From positions 62,001-126,000 of the forward strand of contig NZ_JAECVR010000008.1 of the NCBI RefSeq assembly GCF_016055185.1: a DNA stretch of 64,000 nucleotides, written 5' to 3'. The notes beneath the pieces are model-generated. The model made no database searches and had not been told where the DNA came from. It saw only the letters and a list, made by a program, of their open reading frames with translations. Every line of letters begins with the position of its first letter. Positions within the stretch are counted from its first letter, which is position 1. Shown piece after piece: positions 53,417-62,397 of this stretch. Made by a program: the position numbers and the translations under genes. The DNA is from Paenactinomyces guangxiensis (lineage in GTDB: Bacteria > Bacillota > Bacilli > Thermoactinomycetales > Thermoactinomycetaceae).

Positions 53417-53449
53417 GGGCTCTTCTTTGACAAAAACAAAGAAGAGCCC
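53417..53449 (-). terminator. 13-bp perfect palindromic hairpin behind the xylanase gene
   Basis: GGGCTCTTCTTTG and CAAAGAAGAGCCC with loop ACAAAAA (plus strand). On the minus strand TAAAGGCATACTTTTT follows, so it can end the xylanase transcript. Its core GGCTCTT..CTTTG is shared with the hairpin at 37764-37815. The rest of 53314-53575 is AT-rich and holds no supported gene. Confidence 0.65.
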
Positions 53450-53575
53450 CTCGTTTGGTATAGCGGTTATATAAATCAAAAAATGCGGAAAAGAACGATT
53501 CTTTTTATAAGCATGATCGTATTATATGATCCAATGATTCTTACTATAAACCTAAAAAGTGTTCCCGAAAATTAC

Positions 53576-54676
53576 TTATTTATCCCAGAATTCACTGCTT
53601 GGACGTCCTGCACGCTTGGTTAATTCGTCCCGGAGCGCGAAGTAGGCTGGCTTAGGCCGATAGCTTTCATCGAACGGAGTCGCGGCCCCCTGACCCGTGA
53701 ACCAGCCGGGCACCCAGGAATGCGCGTCCGTAAAGCCCCACACTGTAAATGATTCACAACCCTTCACCCGCAGACAAGTGTCCATAAGACGCCCAAAGTA
53801 ATCCTTTTGCTCAGCAAGCTTCTCATCTGTTACAGGTAGAGGCATGCGAACATCAACCTCGGTAAGAGATACCTTAAGCCCAAGATCGGTAAACCTCTGC
53901 AAGTTTTGCTGCATGTTTTCCGGGAACCCGTACTGTATGCCGAGATGTGACTGGAATCCTACACCGTCAATAGGCACACCACGCTCTTTGAGATCTTTGA
54001 CCAGTTTATACATGGCATCGCTCTTAGGGCCTGTCCCCTCAATGTTGTAGTCATTGATGTACAACTTGGCATGCGGATCTGCCTCGTGCGCCCATTGTAA
54101 AGACTTGGCTATATAGTCAGGGCCCATGGCACGCAACCAAATGCTGTCGCGCAGGGTACCATCCTCGTTAAACGGTTCATTGACGACGTCCCAGGCCTGC
54201 ACTCTGCCCTTAAAATGCTTCATAACATCAATTATATGCTTGTGCAGTATCTGCTCAAGCTCTTCATTGGTGAAGTTGCCGCCAGTAAGCCATTGAGGCA
54301 GCTGGTTATGCCATACCAGCGTATGACCGCGTACGACCTGACCATGACGGCGTGCAAAATTCACGAGTTGATCGGACGCAGTGAAATTAAGCTGTCCCCT
54401 TGTCGGTTCGATCGCTTCCCACTTCATCTCATTCTCTGGTGTAACGCTGTTAAACTCTCGAGCCAGCACCTTACGGTATTGCTGTTCATTGGTGAGCACG
54501 TTCACGTCAACAGCAGTTCCGACCTTGACCACACGCCGCTTTGCATAGTCCCGCAGGCCTGAGTCATGCTTACCCTTAACACCTTTATTCTCCATGGCCG
54601 CAATGGTGGTCGGACTGGCCATAATTGACAGAAGCAGAGCGGATGCAAGCAGAAATGAATGCGCTTTCTTTATCAT
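53576..54676 (-). CDS. xynA: Secreted GH10 endo-1,4-beta-xylanase
   Basis: 366 residues: signal peptide (1-27, MIKKAHSFLLASALLLSIMA) and one GH10 barrel. Acid/base Glu167 lies in WDVVNEP, nucleophile Glu273 in LTEVDVR; other family motifs are VTPENEMKWEAIEP, RGHTLVWHNQLPQWL and YINDYN. No binding module. Hydrolyses xylan outside the cell to oligosaccharides for the importer encoded downstream. The upstream region and first signal-peptide codons match those of the binding-protein gene, although catalytic domain and binding protein are unrelated. Confidence 0.96.
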   Translation of the reverse strand: MIKKAHSFLLASALLLSIMASPTTIAAMENKGVKGKHDSGLRDYAKRRVVKVGTAVDVNVLTNEQQYRKVLAREFNSVTPENEMKWEAIEPTRGQLNFTASDQLVNFARRHGQVVRGHTLVWHNQLPQWLTGGNFTNEELEQILHKHIIDVMKHFKGRVQAWDVVNEPFNEDGTLRDSIWLRAMGPDYIAKSLQWAHEADPHAKLYINDYNIEGTGPKSDAMYKLVKDLKERGVPIDGVGFQSHLGIQYGFPENMQQNLQRFTDLGLKVSLTEVDVRMPLPVTDEKLAEQKDYFGRLMDTCLRVKGCESFTVWGFTDAHSWVPGWFTGQGAATPFDESYRPKPAYFALRDELTKRAGRPSSEFWDK

Positions 54677-54776
54677 GCATAAACCCCCTGTATTGATTTT
54701 TTACATATTAAGTGTAGCACCAAAAAAAGCAGAGGTAAGGTCACGGCCTTTGGATAAAATACCAAAATTTTTAGAT
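54677..54776 (-). promoter_or_regulatory. Control region of the xylanase gene (copy 2)
   Basis: Second copy of the region at 50669-50770. The identical 23-base block is 54707-54729; TTACCT-16-TACACT is the matching promoter. Homology ends at 54776, exactly where copy 1 reaches the stop codon of the regulator gene, which makes the regulator-lipoprotein gap the probable source. Confidence 0.7.
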
Positions 54777-54854
54777 AAGTATGCCCGGCCTTCACAGATT
54801 GCCGAACCAGGGGTTTTTTAACAAAATACTAACCATTCCATCACAGGCCAAATC

Positions 54855-54897
54855 AAAAGAAAAACCCCGATTCGCGAGATTGAAGAAAAATCGGGGT
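54855..54897 (-). terminator. Terminator of the pheS-pheT/zapA-cvpA strand
   Basis: Minus strand ACCCCGAT and ATCGGGGT with an 18-base loop, followed by TTTTCTTTT-like sequence. Confidence 0.75.
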
Positions 54898-54992
54898 CTC
54901 TTTTATAAGCCCAAGTACTGAATCGTTTCTCCATTGACACTCTATTTTTGCTGTTTCCAGTAGTTTGATTGCAAATACCTATAGAGCCTTCT

Positions 54993-55526
54993 CTACAATG
55001 TGGTTTCCAGGAACAGCTCTTTTAAGCTTTGAGTCAAATCAGGGGTGACAGACAGGATCCCCTGCGCAAATAGAGATTCTTTGACCGCATCCTGCCCCGT
55101 TGTCCATGGGATAACATTTAATACGTAAACCAGCACAACAAAGAGCAGAAACGCTTGCAACAGGGCAAGCAGCAATCCTCCGGACCGGTTAAACAGGCGG
55201 ACAACCGGAAGCTTCGCTGCCTGATTGATCAACGTTGCGGCAATCGAAAGGAGAAACTTGCACCCGACCAGCAAAAGGATAAACGCCAGTCCCGAATAGA
55301 GCAGTTTATCAATCGGCAGTAATGCCATCCAGCCACTGCTCACCGAGTCGGGCAGCGGCAGGATTTCACTTAAAACAGGTGCCAACTCATCGGTAAATTG
55401 ATAAGCCGCCCAGATCCCGATAAAGAAACCGAGTAGAGAAGCGGCTTGTAAAATCAATCCCCGCTGGTATCCCCGGATGCACAAACCAATGAGCAGGAGT
55501 AAAAGAATAAGATCAAACAGATTCAT
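54993..55526 (-). CDS. cvpA: CvpA family membrane protein
   Basis: 177 residues from an ATG after GAGGAGG. Four hydrophobic segments (LFDLILLLLLIGLCIRG, SLLGFFIGIWAAYQF, LLYSGLAFILLLVGCKFLL, LLLALLQAFLLFVVLVYVL). The pattern FDLILLLLLIGLCIRGYQRG at the N-terminus is typical of CvpA/YshB. The gene begins 11 bases after zapA, the same order as in Bacillus (zapA-yshB). Linked in the literature to envelope homeostasis; mechanism unclear. Confidence 0.88.
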   Translation of the reverse strand: MNLFDLILLLLLIGLCIRGYQRGLILQAASLLGFFIGIWAAYQFTDELAPVLSEILPLPDSVSSGWMALLPIDKLLYSGLAFILLLVGCKFLLSIAATLINQAAKLPVVRLFNRSGGLLLALLQAFLLFVVLVYVLNVIPWTTGQDAVKESLFAQGILSVTPDLTQSLKELFLETTL

Positions 55527-55536
55527 CAAATCCTCC

Positions 55537-55782
55537 TCACGGCTGTTCATCTTCGACAAGATGCAAAATTTCATCAAATTCTTGTTTCAGCTTCAAATAG
55601 TCATCAGCAATATTTACTGCGGATAATACGGCCAGCCGGGTTGTATCCAGCTTGGGGTTCTTATCGGCAATTTGCCTCATTTTTTCATCGACATGACTGG
55701 CTACTTGCCTCATATGGCCAGGGCTTGCTTTCCCGATAATATGATACTGTTGCCCGTAGATCTCTACAGCTAATTTGTTCAT
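55537..55782 (-). CDS. zapA: Cell division protein ZapA
   Basis: 81 residues from an ATG after GAAGGAGG. N-terminal beta part (LAVEIYGQQYHIIGKASPGH) and C-terminal helix (LAVLSAVNIADDYLKLKQEF) as in ZapA, which bundles FtsZ filaments. Placed between pheT and cvpA as in Bacillus. Confidence 0.93.
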   Translation of the reverse strand: MNKLAVEIYGQQYHIIGKASPGHMRQVASHVDEKMRQIADKNPKLDTTRLAVLSAVNIADDYLKLKQEFDEILHLVEDEQP

Positions 55783-55873
55783 GTCAGCGCCTCCTTCACG
55801 TGGTGAATGTATCACATTCCAACCCGCTCTTCAGGCGCACCACCCATTCGCAAAGGATCAGCGAAAAACATTC

Positions 55874-58294
55874 TTATTGTCTCAGTTTTGCTCCCAGGAC
55901 GTCCTCCAGATAATTGACCACATGCCCATGAATTTCATGGACTTCTTCATCGGTCAGGGTTCGGTCCATCGCACGGTAAACGAGTGAATAGGCGATACTC
56001 TTCTTACCTTCTCCTACTTGTGCACCTGTAAAAACATCGAAGAGGGTTACAGACTCTAGTAATTCTCCGGCAACCTCACGAATTCCTTCCTCTACTTCCC
56101 CAACTGCCACATCTTTATCAACAACCATTGCCAGGTCACGGGTAACAGCAGGGAAACGCGGAATCGGCTGATAGGCCGTTTCGTCATTTACTGCGTCAAA
56201 TAACTTGGCCAGGTCCAGTTGGAAAACAACACAGTCAGCTAAATCATGCTTTTGCGCCAGTTTCGGGTGGAGCTGACCCAGAAGGCCAATCACTTCACCA
56301 TCAAGAACCATTTCAGCAGTACGGCCCGGGTGGAATCCCTTCGGGGCGGCTTCCCGATATTCCACATCCTCTACTCCCAGCCGGGCAAACAACGCCTCCA
56401 AAACCCCCTTGGCAGTATAAAAATCTTCAGCAGGGGAGCGTTTTTTCTTCCAGATCGTAGAATCCGGACCTCCTGTGAAAAGCCCCCCCAGTTCCAGACG
56501 CTCATCCGGCAATGCGGTCAATTTCTTTTCTTCGGTCAGATAGGTACGCCCAACTTCAAAGATGGCCACTCTGGAGATTCCGTGATTAACGTTGTATGCA
56601 GCCACTTCCAGCAGATGGGGCAACAAGCTAGTCCGCAGAACAGCACGTTCATTGCTCATCGGGTTAGCCAGGCCAATCGGCTGGGCGGATGAATGAAGTG
56701 ACTCTATCTCCCGGTCCGCTTCCGGGGAAGTTAAACTATAAGTGACTGCCTCATGCATCCCCAGATTGCGCAGCATGTGACGGGTAATTCGGCGCAATTT
56801 TTGTTCACGGGTAAGCCCCCCCGGAGGTTGCTGTCCCCACGGCAATGTAGTCGGGATCCGGTCATAGCCAAAGATGCGTGCCACTTCTTCAATCAGATCT
56901 ACCTCAAGCGCAAGATCGGGGCGGCGTGTTGGAACTTGAACATCGTAGACCCCTTCATTGGACTGCACCGGGAAATTAAGGCGGCGGAAGATGTCTAATA
57001 CTTCATCCTCCTCGATTTGCACGCCTAATAGATTAACAAGCCGGTCATGGCGCAGGGAAATGACTACATCATCCACTTCGCCAATTCTTTCCTCAGTGAT
57101 ATCAGATCCTACTTCCCCTCCAGCAATTTGCTGCAACAGCTGAACAGCACGGGCCAAAGCAGGAATAATCCGTTCCGGGTCTACTCCTTTTTCAAAGCGG
57201 TTGCTCGCCTCAGAACGAAGGCCAAGCTTGCGTGCCGCTTTCCGGGTGATAAGGGGATCGAAAAAGGCGGATTCAATAAGTACAGAAGTCGTTTTTTCTG
57301 TAACTTCCGAGGACTCCCCGCCCATAATTCCGGCGATCCCGAGCGGCTGTTTTCCATCGGTAATCAACAGGGTTTCATCATCACAGGTACGGGTCACTCC
57401 GTCCAGGGTAACCAGGGACTCACCGGGATGTGCGCGGCGGACTAGAATATTACCGTCTGAAATCTGGTTATAGTCAAAGGCATGAAGCGGTTGTCCTGTC
57501 TCAATCATGACATAATTAGTTACATCTACAATGTTGTTGATAGGACGGATCCCGGCAGAGATCAACCGGTTTTGCATCCATTGAGGAGATGGCCCGATTT
57601 TAAGATTGTGAACCACTTGTGCCGCATAAAACGGACAATCCTCTTCCGATTCCAGGGTGATTTTCACGGGTGTAACATCATCATAAACAGATTGGATGAG
57701 CACGTCCGGCAAGCGAAGTTCCCGGTCAAAAATCGCGGCGATCTCATAGGCAACGCCAATCATGCTTAAACAATCGGAACGGTTTGGTGTTAATTGAAGT
57801 TCAATCACCTGGTCATTCATACCCAGGTAATTTTTCACATCTTCACCTACCGGGGCATCTGAACCCAAAACGAGAATTCCCTCGGTTTGCTCTTTCATCA
57901 GTACTTTATCCGGTAATCCCAATTCCTTGGCAGAGCAGATCATCCCATTGGACTCTACTCCTCTTATCCTCGCTTTTTTGATCCTCCCGCCGGGCAACTT
58001 CGCTCCCACCAGCGCAACGGGAACCCGCTGCCCTTTGGCCACATTGGCCGCACCACAGACGATCTGGAGTTGTTGTCCTTTGCCGACATGAACCATACAT
58101 ACATTCAAACGATCTGCTTCCGGATGGCGTTCCACTGACAGCACTTCTCCCACGACCACTCCGGAAACGCCGGCATCCCGGGTGTAGATCACTTCAACTT
58201 CAATCCCTGTCCGGTTTAACTCTTCACCAATATCTTCCGGGGAAATCCCCTCCAAATCTACGTATTGTGATAGCCATTCATATGATACTAACAT
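55874..58294 (-). CDS. pheT: Phenylalanine-tRNA ligase beta subunit
   Basis: 806 residues from the ATG after GAGGGGA; the extension to 58375 overlaps pheS. Domains in order: tRNA-binding OB fold (about 40-150), B3/B4 editing region, B5 DNA-binding fold, catalytic-like domain (about 480-700) and C-terminal FDX-ACB anticodon-binding domain. Starts 16 bases after pheS and shares its T-box control. Confidence 0.97.
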   Translation of the reverse strand: MLVSYEWLSQYVDLEGISPEDIGEELNRTGIEVEVIYTRDAGVSGVVVGEVLSVERHPEADRLNVCMVHVGKGQQLQIVCGAANVAKGQRVPVALVGAKLPGGRIKKARIRGVESNGMICSAKELGLPDKVLMKEQTEGILVLGSDAPVGEDVKNYLGMNDQVIELQLTPNRSDCLSMIGVAYEIAAIFDRELRLPDVLIQSVYDDVTPVKITLESEEDCPFYAAQVVHNLKIGPSPQWMQNRLISAGIRPINNIVDVTNYVMIETGQPLHAFDYNQISDGNILVRRAHPGESLVTLDGVTRTCDDETLLITDGKQPLGIAGIMGGESSEVTEKTTSVLIESAFFDPLITRKAARKLGLRSEASNRFEKGVDPERIIPALARAVQLLQQIAGGEVGSDITEERIGEVDDVVISLRHDRLVNLLGVQIEEDEVLDIFRRLNFPVQSNEGVYDVQVPTRRPDLALEVDLIEEVARIFGYDRIPTTLPWGQQPPGGLTREQKLRRITRHMLRNLGMHEAVTYSLTSPEADREIESLHSSAQPIGLANPMSNERAVLRTSLLPHLLEVAAYNVNHGISRVAIFEVGRTYLTEEKKLTALPDERLELGGLFTGGPDSTIWKKKRSPAEDFYTAKGVLEALFARLGVEDVEYREAAPKGFHPGRTAEMVLDGEVIGLLGQLHPKLAQKHDLADCVVFQLDLAKLFDAVNDETAYQPIPRFPAVTRDLAMVVDKDVAVGEVEEGIREVAGELLESVTLFDVFTGAQVGEGKKSIAYSLVYRAMDRTLTDEEVHEIHGHVVNYLEDVLGAKLRQ

Positions 58295-58310
58295 GGTGTC
58301 AACTCCCCTC

Positions 58311-59312
58311 TCACACAGACCTGAACTGGCGTAAGAAACGCAAGTCGTTGTTATAGAAATGGCGGATATCTTCAATCCCGTACTTTAACATCGCGATCCG
58401 CTCAACTCCCATTCCAAATGCAAAGCCGGTGTAACGCTCCGGATTGTAACCCGCTTTTTCCAATACGCGAGGATGGACCATACCGGCTCCCAGAATTTCA
58501 ATCCAACCTCTTTCCGGGTCATAGATATCCACTTCGACACTGGGCTCCGTAAATGGGAAATAGCTGGGACGCAAACGCATCTCCGTGCCCTCGCCGAAAA
58601 TTTTCTCAATAAATGAAAGCAATACTCCGTTTAATTCGCTCATCGACACACCCCGGTCGACGACTAATCCCTCAATCTGTGTAAATTGGTGGGAGTGGGT
58701 TGCATCATCATCATCACGACGGTATACCTTACCCGGACAAATAATGCGAACCGGTACATATCCCTCTTTGGCTTCCAGGGTTCTCACCTGCACCGGGGAG
58801 GTATGGGTCCGCAATAGCATTTCAGGTGTGAAATAGAAGGAATCTTGCATATCACGGGCAGGATGATCTTTCAAAAAGTTAAGTGCTTCAAAATTGTAAT
58901 AATCTGTTTCTATTTCGGGACCCTCCGCTACTTCAAAGCCCATTCCGACAAAGATATCCTCAATCTGCTCGATAATCAGGTTGAGCGGGTGCACAGACCC
59001 GACAGGGTGTGTAATTCCCGGCAGAGTCACATCAATCTTCTCTAAATGGAGCTTCTCCGAAAGCGCCTTCTCTTCAAAAGATGCTTCCCGTTCAGAAATC
59101 AACTCTTCCAGTTGGCCGCGAATGTCGTTGGCCAGGCTGCCGATGACGGGACGCTCTTCAGGGGACAGTTTTCCCATCCCCCGCAAAATGCCGGTTAATT
59201 CGCCTTTCTTTCCCAAATACTTCACTTTCAACTCCCGCAAGCTTTCGAGATCAGCCACTGTCTCAATCGCTTCGGTCGCTTCTTCCTTTAACGCCTGTAA
59301 TCGCTCCCGCAT
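58311..59312 (-). CDS. pheS: Phenylalanine-tRNA ligase alpha subunit
   Basis: 333 residues from the ATG after GAAAGGAGC. N-terminal coiled coil (1-85) and class II catalytic domain with [10 protein letters not shown], motif 2 [20 protein letters not shown] and motif 3 [14 protein letters not shown]. Forms the alpha2-beta2 enzyme with PheT. Controlled by the T-box leader immediately upstream. Confidence 0.97.
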   Translation of the reverse strand: MRERLQALKEEATEAIETVADLESLRELKVKYLGKKGELTGILRGMGKLSPEERPVIGSLANDIRGQLEELISEREASFEEKALSEKLHLEKIDVTLPGITHPVGSVHPLNLIIEQIEDIFVGMGFEVAEGPEIETDYYNFEALNFLKDHPARDMQDSFYFTPEMLLRTHTSPVQVRTLEAKEGYVPVRIICPGKVYRRDDDDATHSHQFTQIEGLVVDRGVSMSELNGVLLSFIEKIFGEGTEMRLRPSYFPFTEPSVEVDIYDPERGWIEILGAGMVHPRVLEKAGYNPERYTGFAFGMGVERIAMLKYGIEDIRHFYNNDLRFLRQFRSV

Positions 59313-59384
59313 CACAAACGCTCCTTTCTTCTTTATATGAAAGTGGGCTGTTTCAACCAATCATAAACGTTTTTAAGTATAAAA

Positions 59385-59654
59385 TAAAAAAATCCCACGC
59401 CCTAAAGGGACGAGAGATTCGCGGTACCACCCTTTTTGAAAAGCAAAAATATCTATGGTTGCTTTTCCACTTCAATCGGATAACGGCCGAAAACCGATTC
59501 CCCCTAATGGTTGGTTGTACAACGTTCAAGGGACAGCTCCAGAGCGAACTTGGGCAGCCGGTTCCTTAGAGGTGCTTCCAGTCCCGGGCACCCCCTCCCT
59601 GAAAGGGCGTACTGCTTACTCTTCTCTATCATAGCACTTGACATATAGAAATTA
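59385..59654 (-). ncRNA. T-box leader (phenylalanine) of pheS-pheT
   Basis: The minus strand carries the T-box sequence AAGGGTGGTACCGCG at 59430-59444 (approximately), whose bulge TGG pairs with the tRNA acceptor end, followed by a terminator (CGTCCC/GGGCG stem and T7) near 59385-59420. Upstream, a long stem I spans about 59510-59640; AAGTTCGC on its 3' side offers TTC as specifier codon, fitting tRNA-Phe. Uncharged tRNA-Phe would stabilise the antiterminator. Confidence 0.92.
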
Positions 59655-59660
59655 TTTCAT

Positions 59661-59689
59661 ATTATAGCCAATATCATTCAGACTTGCAA
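59661..59689 (-). promoter_or_regulatory. Sigma-A promoter of the pheS T-box operon
   Basis: TTGCAA, a 17-base spacer and TATAAT on the minus strand, with GGC before the -10. The -35 box lies four bases past the stop codon of the methyltransferase gene. Confidence 0.8.
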
Positions 59690-59692
59690 CCA

Positions 59693-60502
59693 TTACATAT
59701 GCGGATATTGCTGTCGCAACCTTTCATATAACAGAACGGCACTTGTAATGGACACATTTAATGATTCCGTTCTCCCAGGCATCGGGATCTGGATTTCTGC
59801 ATCAATAAATGAAGCAAAAGCCGGGTCAACTCCTCGCCCCTCGTTGCCGAGCAAAACGGCAGATCTGGCCGGAAACGGGTACTGAAAATGATACATTCCT
59901 GCACGCGGGGAAGTGCCGACGATGGTAACTCCTGATTCCTTTAACAGTGGAAGAGCCTGCTGAAGATCCATCCCCAGCATCGGCAACCGAAACAGAGATC
60001 CCATCGCTGCCCGGACCACTTTGGAATTAAAAGGGTCAACGGTCCCTTTTCCCAACCATAATCCTTTTACACCGGCTGCTTCTGCCGTTCTTATGATCGT
60101 CCCCAGGTTTCCCGGATCTTGAATGCTATCAAGAACCAAATAGGTGGCGGGTTGGTCCTGATCCTGCAAAAGTTCTTCTGTCGACCATACAGGCATTTCT
60201 ATAACAGCTGCAATCCCCTGCGGCGTATCTGTTTCTGCCACAGATGCGAACAACGAAGGAGTTAACTCATATATCGGTACTTGTACGGGAAGCCCGCTTA
60301 AAATTTGCATCGCTTTCTCTTTATTGGCTGCGTCGACAATCAAGTTGCGAAACGAAACCCCTGCCTTCAAAGCTTCAGAGATGAGATGTTCTCCTTCAAT
60401 CAAAAGGGATTGATAAGCGGCCCTCCCTTTTTTGGATTGCAGCTTTTTCCATTTCTTCAGCTGTTCATTTTTGAGTGAAGTAATTGGTATAAATCTATCC
60501 AT
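59693..60502 (-). CDS. ysgA: TrmH/SpoU-family RNA 2'-O-ribose methyltransferase (YsgA-like)
   Basis: 269 residues. N-terminal substrate-binding domain (1-100) and a SPOUT knot with DSIQDPGNLGTIIRTAEAAG (motif 1), LLGNEGRGV (motif 2) and IPMPGRTESLNVSI (motif 3). Probably modifies 23S rRNA. It overlaps the Ktr regulator gene by 8 bases and lies upstream of pheS as in Bacillus. Confidence 0.92.
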   Translation of the reverse strand: MDRFIPITSLKNEQLKKWKKLQSKKGRAAYQSLLIEGEHLISEALKAGVSFRNLIVDAANKEKAMQILSGLPVQVPIYELTPSLFASVAETDTPQGIAAVIEMPVWSTEELLQDQDQPATYLVLDSIQDPGNLGTIIRTAEAAGVKGLWLGKGTVDPFNSKVVRAAMGSLFRLPMLGMDLQQALPLLKESGVTIVGTSPRAGMYHFQYPFPARSAVLLGNEGRGVDPAFASFIDAEIQIPMPGRTESLNVSITSAVLLYERLRQQYPHM

Positions 60503-61160
60503 CCCTGTCCGCCTTTTGCTGAAGTTTTTTCAGGTCATCATTGTGTCCGATCACAACCAGCATATCACCTTCATGGATGATATCCGTAGAGGCCGGAGCA
60601 ATATTAAACTTTTCACCACTCTTAATCGCCATGACATTGCAGCCAAAACGCGCGCGAATATCCAGCTCTTGCAATGTTTTTCCATGAAAGAAATCCCGGG
60701 CAATAATTTCCACAATGCTGTAATCTTTGGAGAGCTCTACATAATCAAGGATATTGGGAGAGATTAAATTGTGGACAACACGAATCCCCATATCCCGTTC
60801 CGGGAAGACAACCCGGTCTGCACCAATCTTATAAAGGACTTTTCCGTGCAACTCACTTTGGGCCTTTACCACGATTTTATTGACGCCCATTTCCTTCAAG
60901 ATCAAAGTGGTCATAATACTTGCCTGAATATCATCCCCAATTGCGACCACGATCACATCAAAGTTACGAATTCCCAACGCTTTCAGGGCATTTTCATCTG
61001 TGGAATCGGCTTCGATGGCATGGGTAACAATCTGTGATATATCTTGAACACGCTGGGGATTACGGTCTACAGCCAGCACTTCATACCCCATCGAGCTCAG
61101 CGTTTTGGCCACGCTTCCACCAAACCGTCCCAACCCGATAATGGCAAACGTTTTACTCAA
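60495..61160 (-). CDS. ktrA: Potassium channel regulatory subunit KtrA/KtrC (RCK)
   Basis: 221 residues from a TTG after GGAGGTG; the frame to 61190 covers that binding site. RCK_N with dinucleotide motif IIGLGRFGGSVAKTL and acidic ribose-binding end VLAVDRNPQRV, then RCK_C (about 135-221). Gates a Ktr membrane subunit in response to ATP/ADP and cyclic di-AMP. The KtrB/D partner gene is not in the window. Confidence 0.92.
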   Translation of the reverse strand: MSKTFAIIGLGRFGGSVAKTLSSMGYEVLAVDRNPQRVQDISQIVTHAIEADSTDENALKALGIRNFDVIVVAIGDDIQASIMTTLILKEMGVNKIVVKAQSELHGKVLYKIGADRVVFPERDMGIRVVHNLISPNILDYVELSKDYSIVEIIARDFFHGKTLQELDIRARFGCNVMAIKSGEKFNIAPASTDIIHEGDMLVVIGHNDDLKKLQQKADRDG

Positions 61161-61264
61161 GCGAAAGACACCTCCAACATCATGCAACATCTTCCTCAGC
61201 TAACCCATTTTAAGAATAAAGTATATTTCTCAGTACAACCTATTAGGGAAAGGAGGTAGCAGAC

Positions 61265-61495
61265 ATGAATATTAATATCCGCAATGCAGTCATTAACAAC
61301 ATTCATAACATGAACACACAAGAACTGCAAGATTTAGTTCAAGACTCCATCAAAGGGGATGAAAAATTACTTCCGGGGCTTGGCGTCCTGTTTGAGGTGA
61401 TCTGGGAGAACAGCCCTCAGTCGGAACGAAATCAAATGATCCAAACACTGCAGCAAAATATCGCCGCCAATCCGAAACCATCCCCCTTTGCTTAA
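61265..61495 (+). CDS. sspI: Small acid-soluble spore protein SspI
   Basis: 76 residues, ATG after AAAGGAGG. The core KLLPGLGVLFEVIWENS matches SspI, a minor spore-core protein made in the forespore. Neighbouring ysgA and pheST agrees with the Bacillus order. A sigma-G-like element can be drawn (GAATA ... CCTATTA) but with a 20-base spacer, so it is uncertain. Confidence 0.95.
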   Translation: MNINIRNAVINNIHNMNTQELQDLVQDSIKGDEKLLPGLGVLFEVIWENSPQSERNQMIQTLQQNIAANPKPSPFA

Positions 61496-61510
61496 TCTCA
61501 TGAACAAAAA

Positions 61511-61556
61511 GATACACCGATGTCCCTTGATCGGTGTATCAGGTGTTTTATTTTAC
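61511..61556 (+). terminator. Terminator of sspI
   Basis: GATACACCGA and TCGGTGTATC with a 10-base loop; AGGTGTTTTATTTT follows. Confidence 0.8.
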
Positions 61557-61616
61557 CCTATCAGCCGATTTTTACTATATTTCTCATTTCCAATGTATGT
61601 AATGTAATGGGAAAAT

Positions 61617-61657
61617 AAACAAAGCCTGTTTATTTTACTGGAAAACAGGCCTTGTTT
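61617..61657 (-). terminator. Terminator of the YjcZ-like gene
   Basis: Minus strand AAACAAGGCCTGTTT pairs with AAACAGGCTTTGTTT (one mismatch) and ATTTT follows. Confidence 0.7.
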
Positions 61658-61691
61658 ATATTTATGTTGGAGAGTGTTTGTCTGTACTCCC

Positions 61692-61871
61692 TTAAAACCC
61701 GACTCCGGGACCAAATCCGGGGCCAAAGCCAAGCCCGGCTCCCAATCCGAAGCCGCCCCACCAAAAGAAAATAAAAAACAGGAAGAGAATAACCAGTACA
61801 GCAATGACAGCCCACCAGCCGGACCCGCCAAACAGGCCAAACAGGCCCGGGAGGACACTAACTTTATTCAT
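61692..61871 (-). CDS. YjcZ-type small sporulation peptide with Gly/Phe-rich tail
   Basis: 59 residues from an ATG after AAAGGAGC. A hydrophobic helix (WWAVIAVLVILFLFFIFFWW) is followed by GGFGLGAGLGFGPGFGPGVG and a final Phe. The helix-plus-glycine-repeat layout is that of YjcZ-like proteins, many of which are made during sporulation. It has its own terminator and lies next to sspI. Two longer frames on the same strand are shadows without a binding site. Confidence 0.7.
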   Translation of the reverse strand: MNKVSVLPGLFGLFGGSGWWAVIAVLVILFLFFIFFWWGGFGLGAGLGFGPGFGPGVGF

Positions 61872-61959
61872 ATTTCAGCTCCTTTCATCTGTCCCTTCCC
61901 TTATAATGTATGTGGCAAATAACAAGCGGGTTGGACAAATGTAATAACAAGGAGCCTAA

Positions 61960-62397
61960 TTACGCTTGTGTGCCTGAGTTCTGATTACGCCCCAGCCACA
62001 GAAACAAAGAGATCAATATAAATGCAACCAGTGCCAAAAATGGGATGGTGATAAATCCAAGCCAGTTTATATACATCCCGGAACAGGGAACTCCCGTTTT
62101 ACAGGGAGCCAGCGATGCCAATCCCGGAACTTTTTGCTGTAAGTAATGAAAAAGTGAAATACCGCCGCCGATGATTGAAAGAGGCAGGGTATATGGAATA
62201 ATCGCTCTGTCATTGCGATAGGAAGCGATCCCCAGCAAAATGATGAGCGGATACATCAAAATTCGCTGATACCAGCACAACGAACAGGGGATAAAGCCCA
62301 TCACCTCACTGAAATAAAGGCTTCCTCCCGTTGCCAGTAATGAGACAACCCAGGCAAAATAAAGTCCAAACTGCTGAAAGAGGTTCGCCGGTATCAT
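61960..62397 (-). CDS. bdbC: Thiol-disulfide oxidoreductase BdbC (DsbB family)
   Basis: 145 residues, four hydrophobic helices. Two redox cysteine pairs are visible: CSLCW after the first helix and CKTGVPC in the second outer loop. Reoxidises BdbD and passes electrons to quinone. The ATG overlaps the stop codon of bdbD (ATGA). Confidence 0.93.
   Translation of the reverse strand: MIPANLFQQFGLYFAWVVSLLATGGSLYFSEVMGFIPCSLCWYQRILMYPLIILLGIASYRNDRAIIPYTLPLSIIGGGISLFHYLQQKVPGLASLAPCKTGVPCSGMYINWLGFITIPFLALVAFILISLFLWLGRNQNSGTQA

Noticed and set aside
53408-53623. 71-codon plus-strand frame between the xylanase and kinase genes
   Set aside because: Begins inside a perfect hairpin and runs over the end of the xylanase gene; no binding site.
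61553-61858. 101- and 61-codon minus-strand frames near sspI
   Set aside because: They overlap a 59-codon frame that has the ribosome binding site and a sensible membrane/Gly-rich composition.
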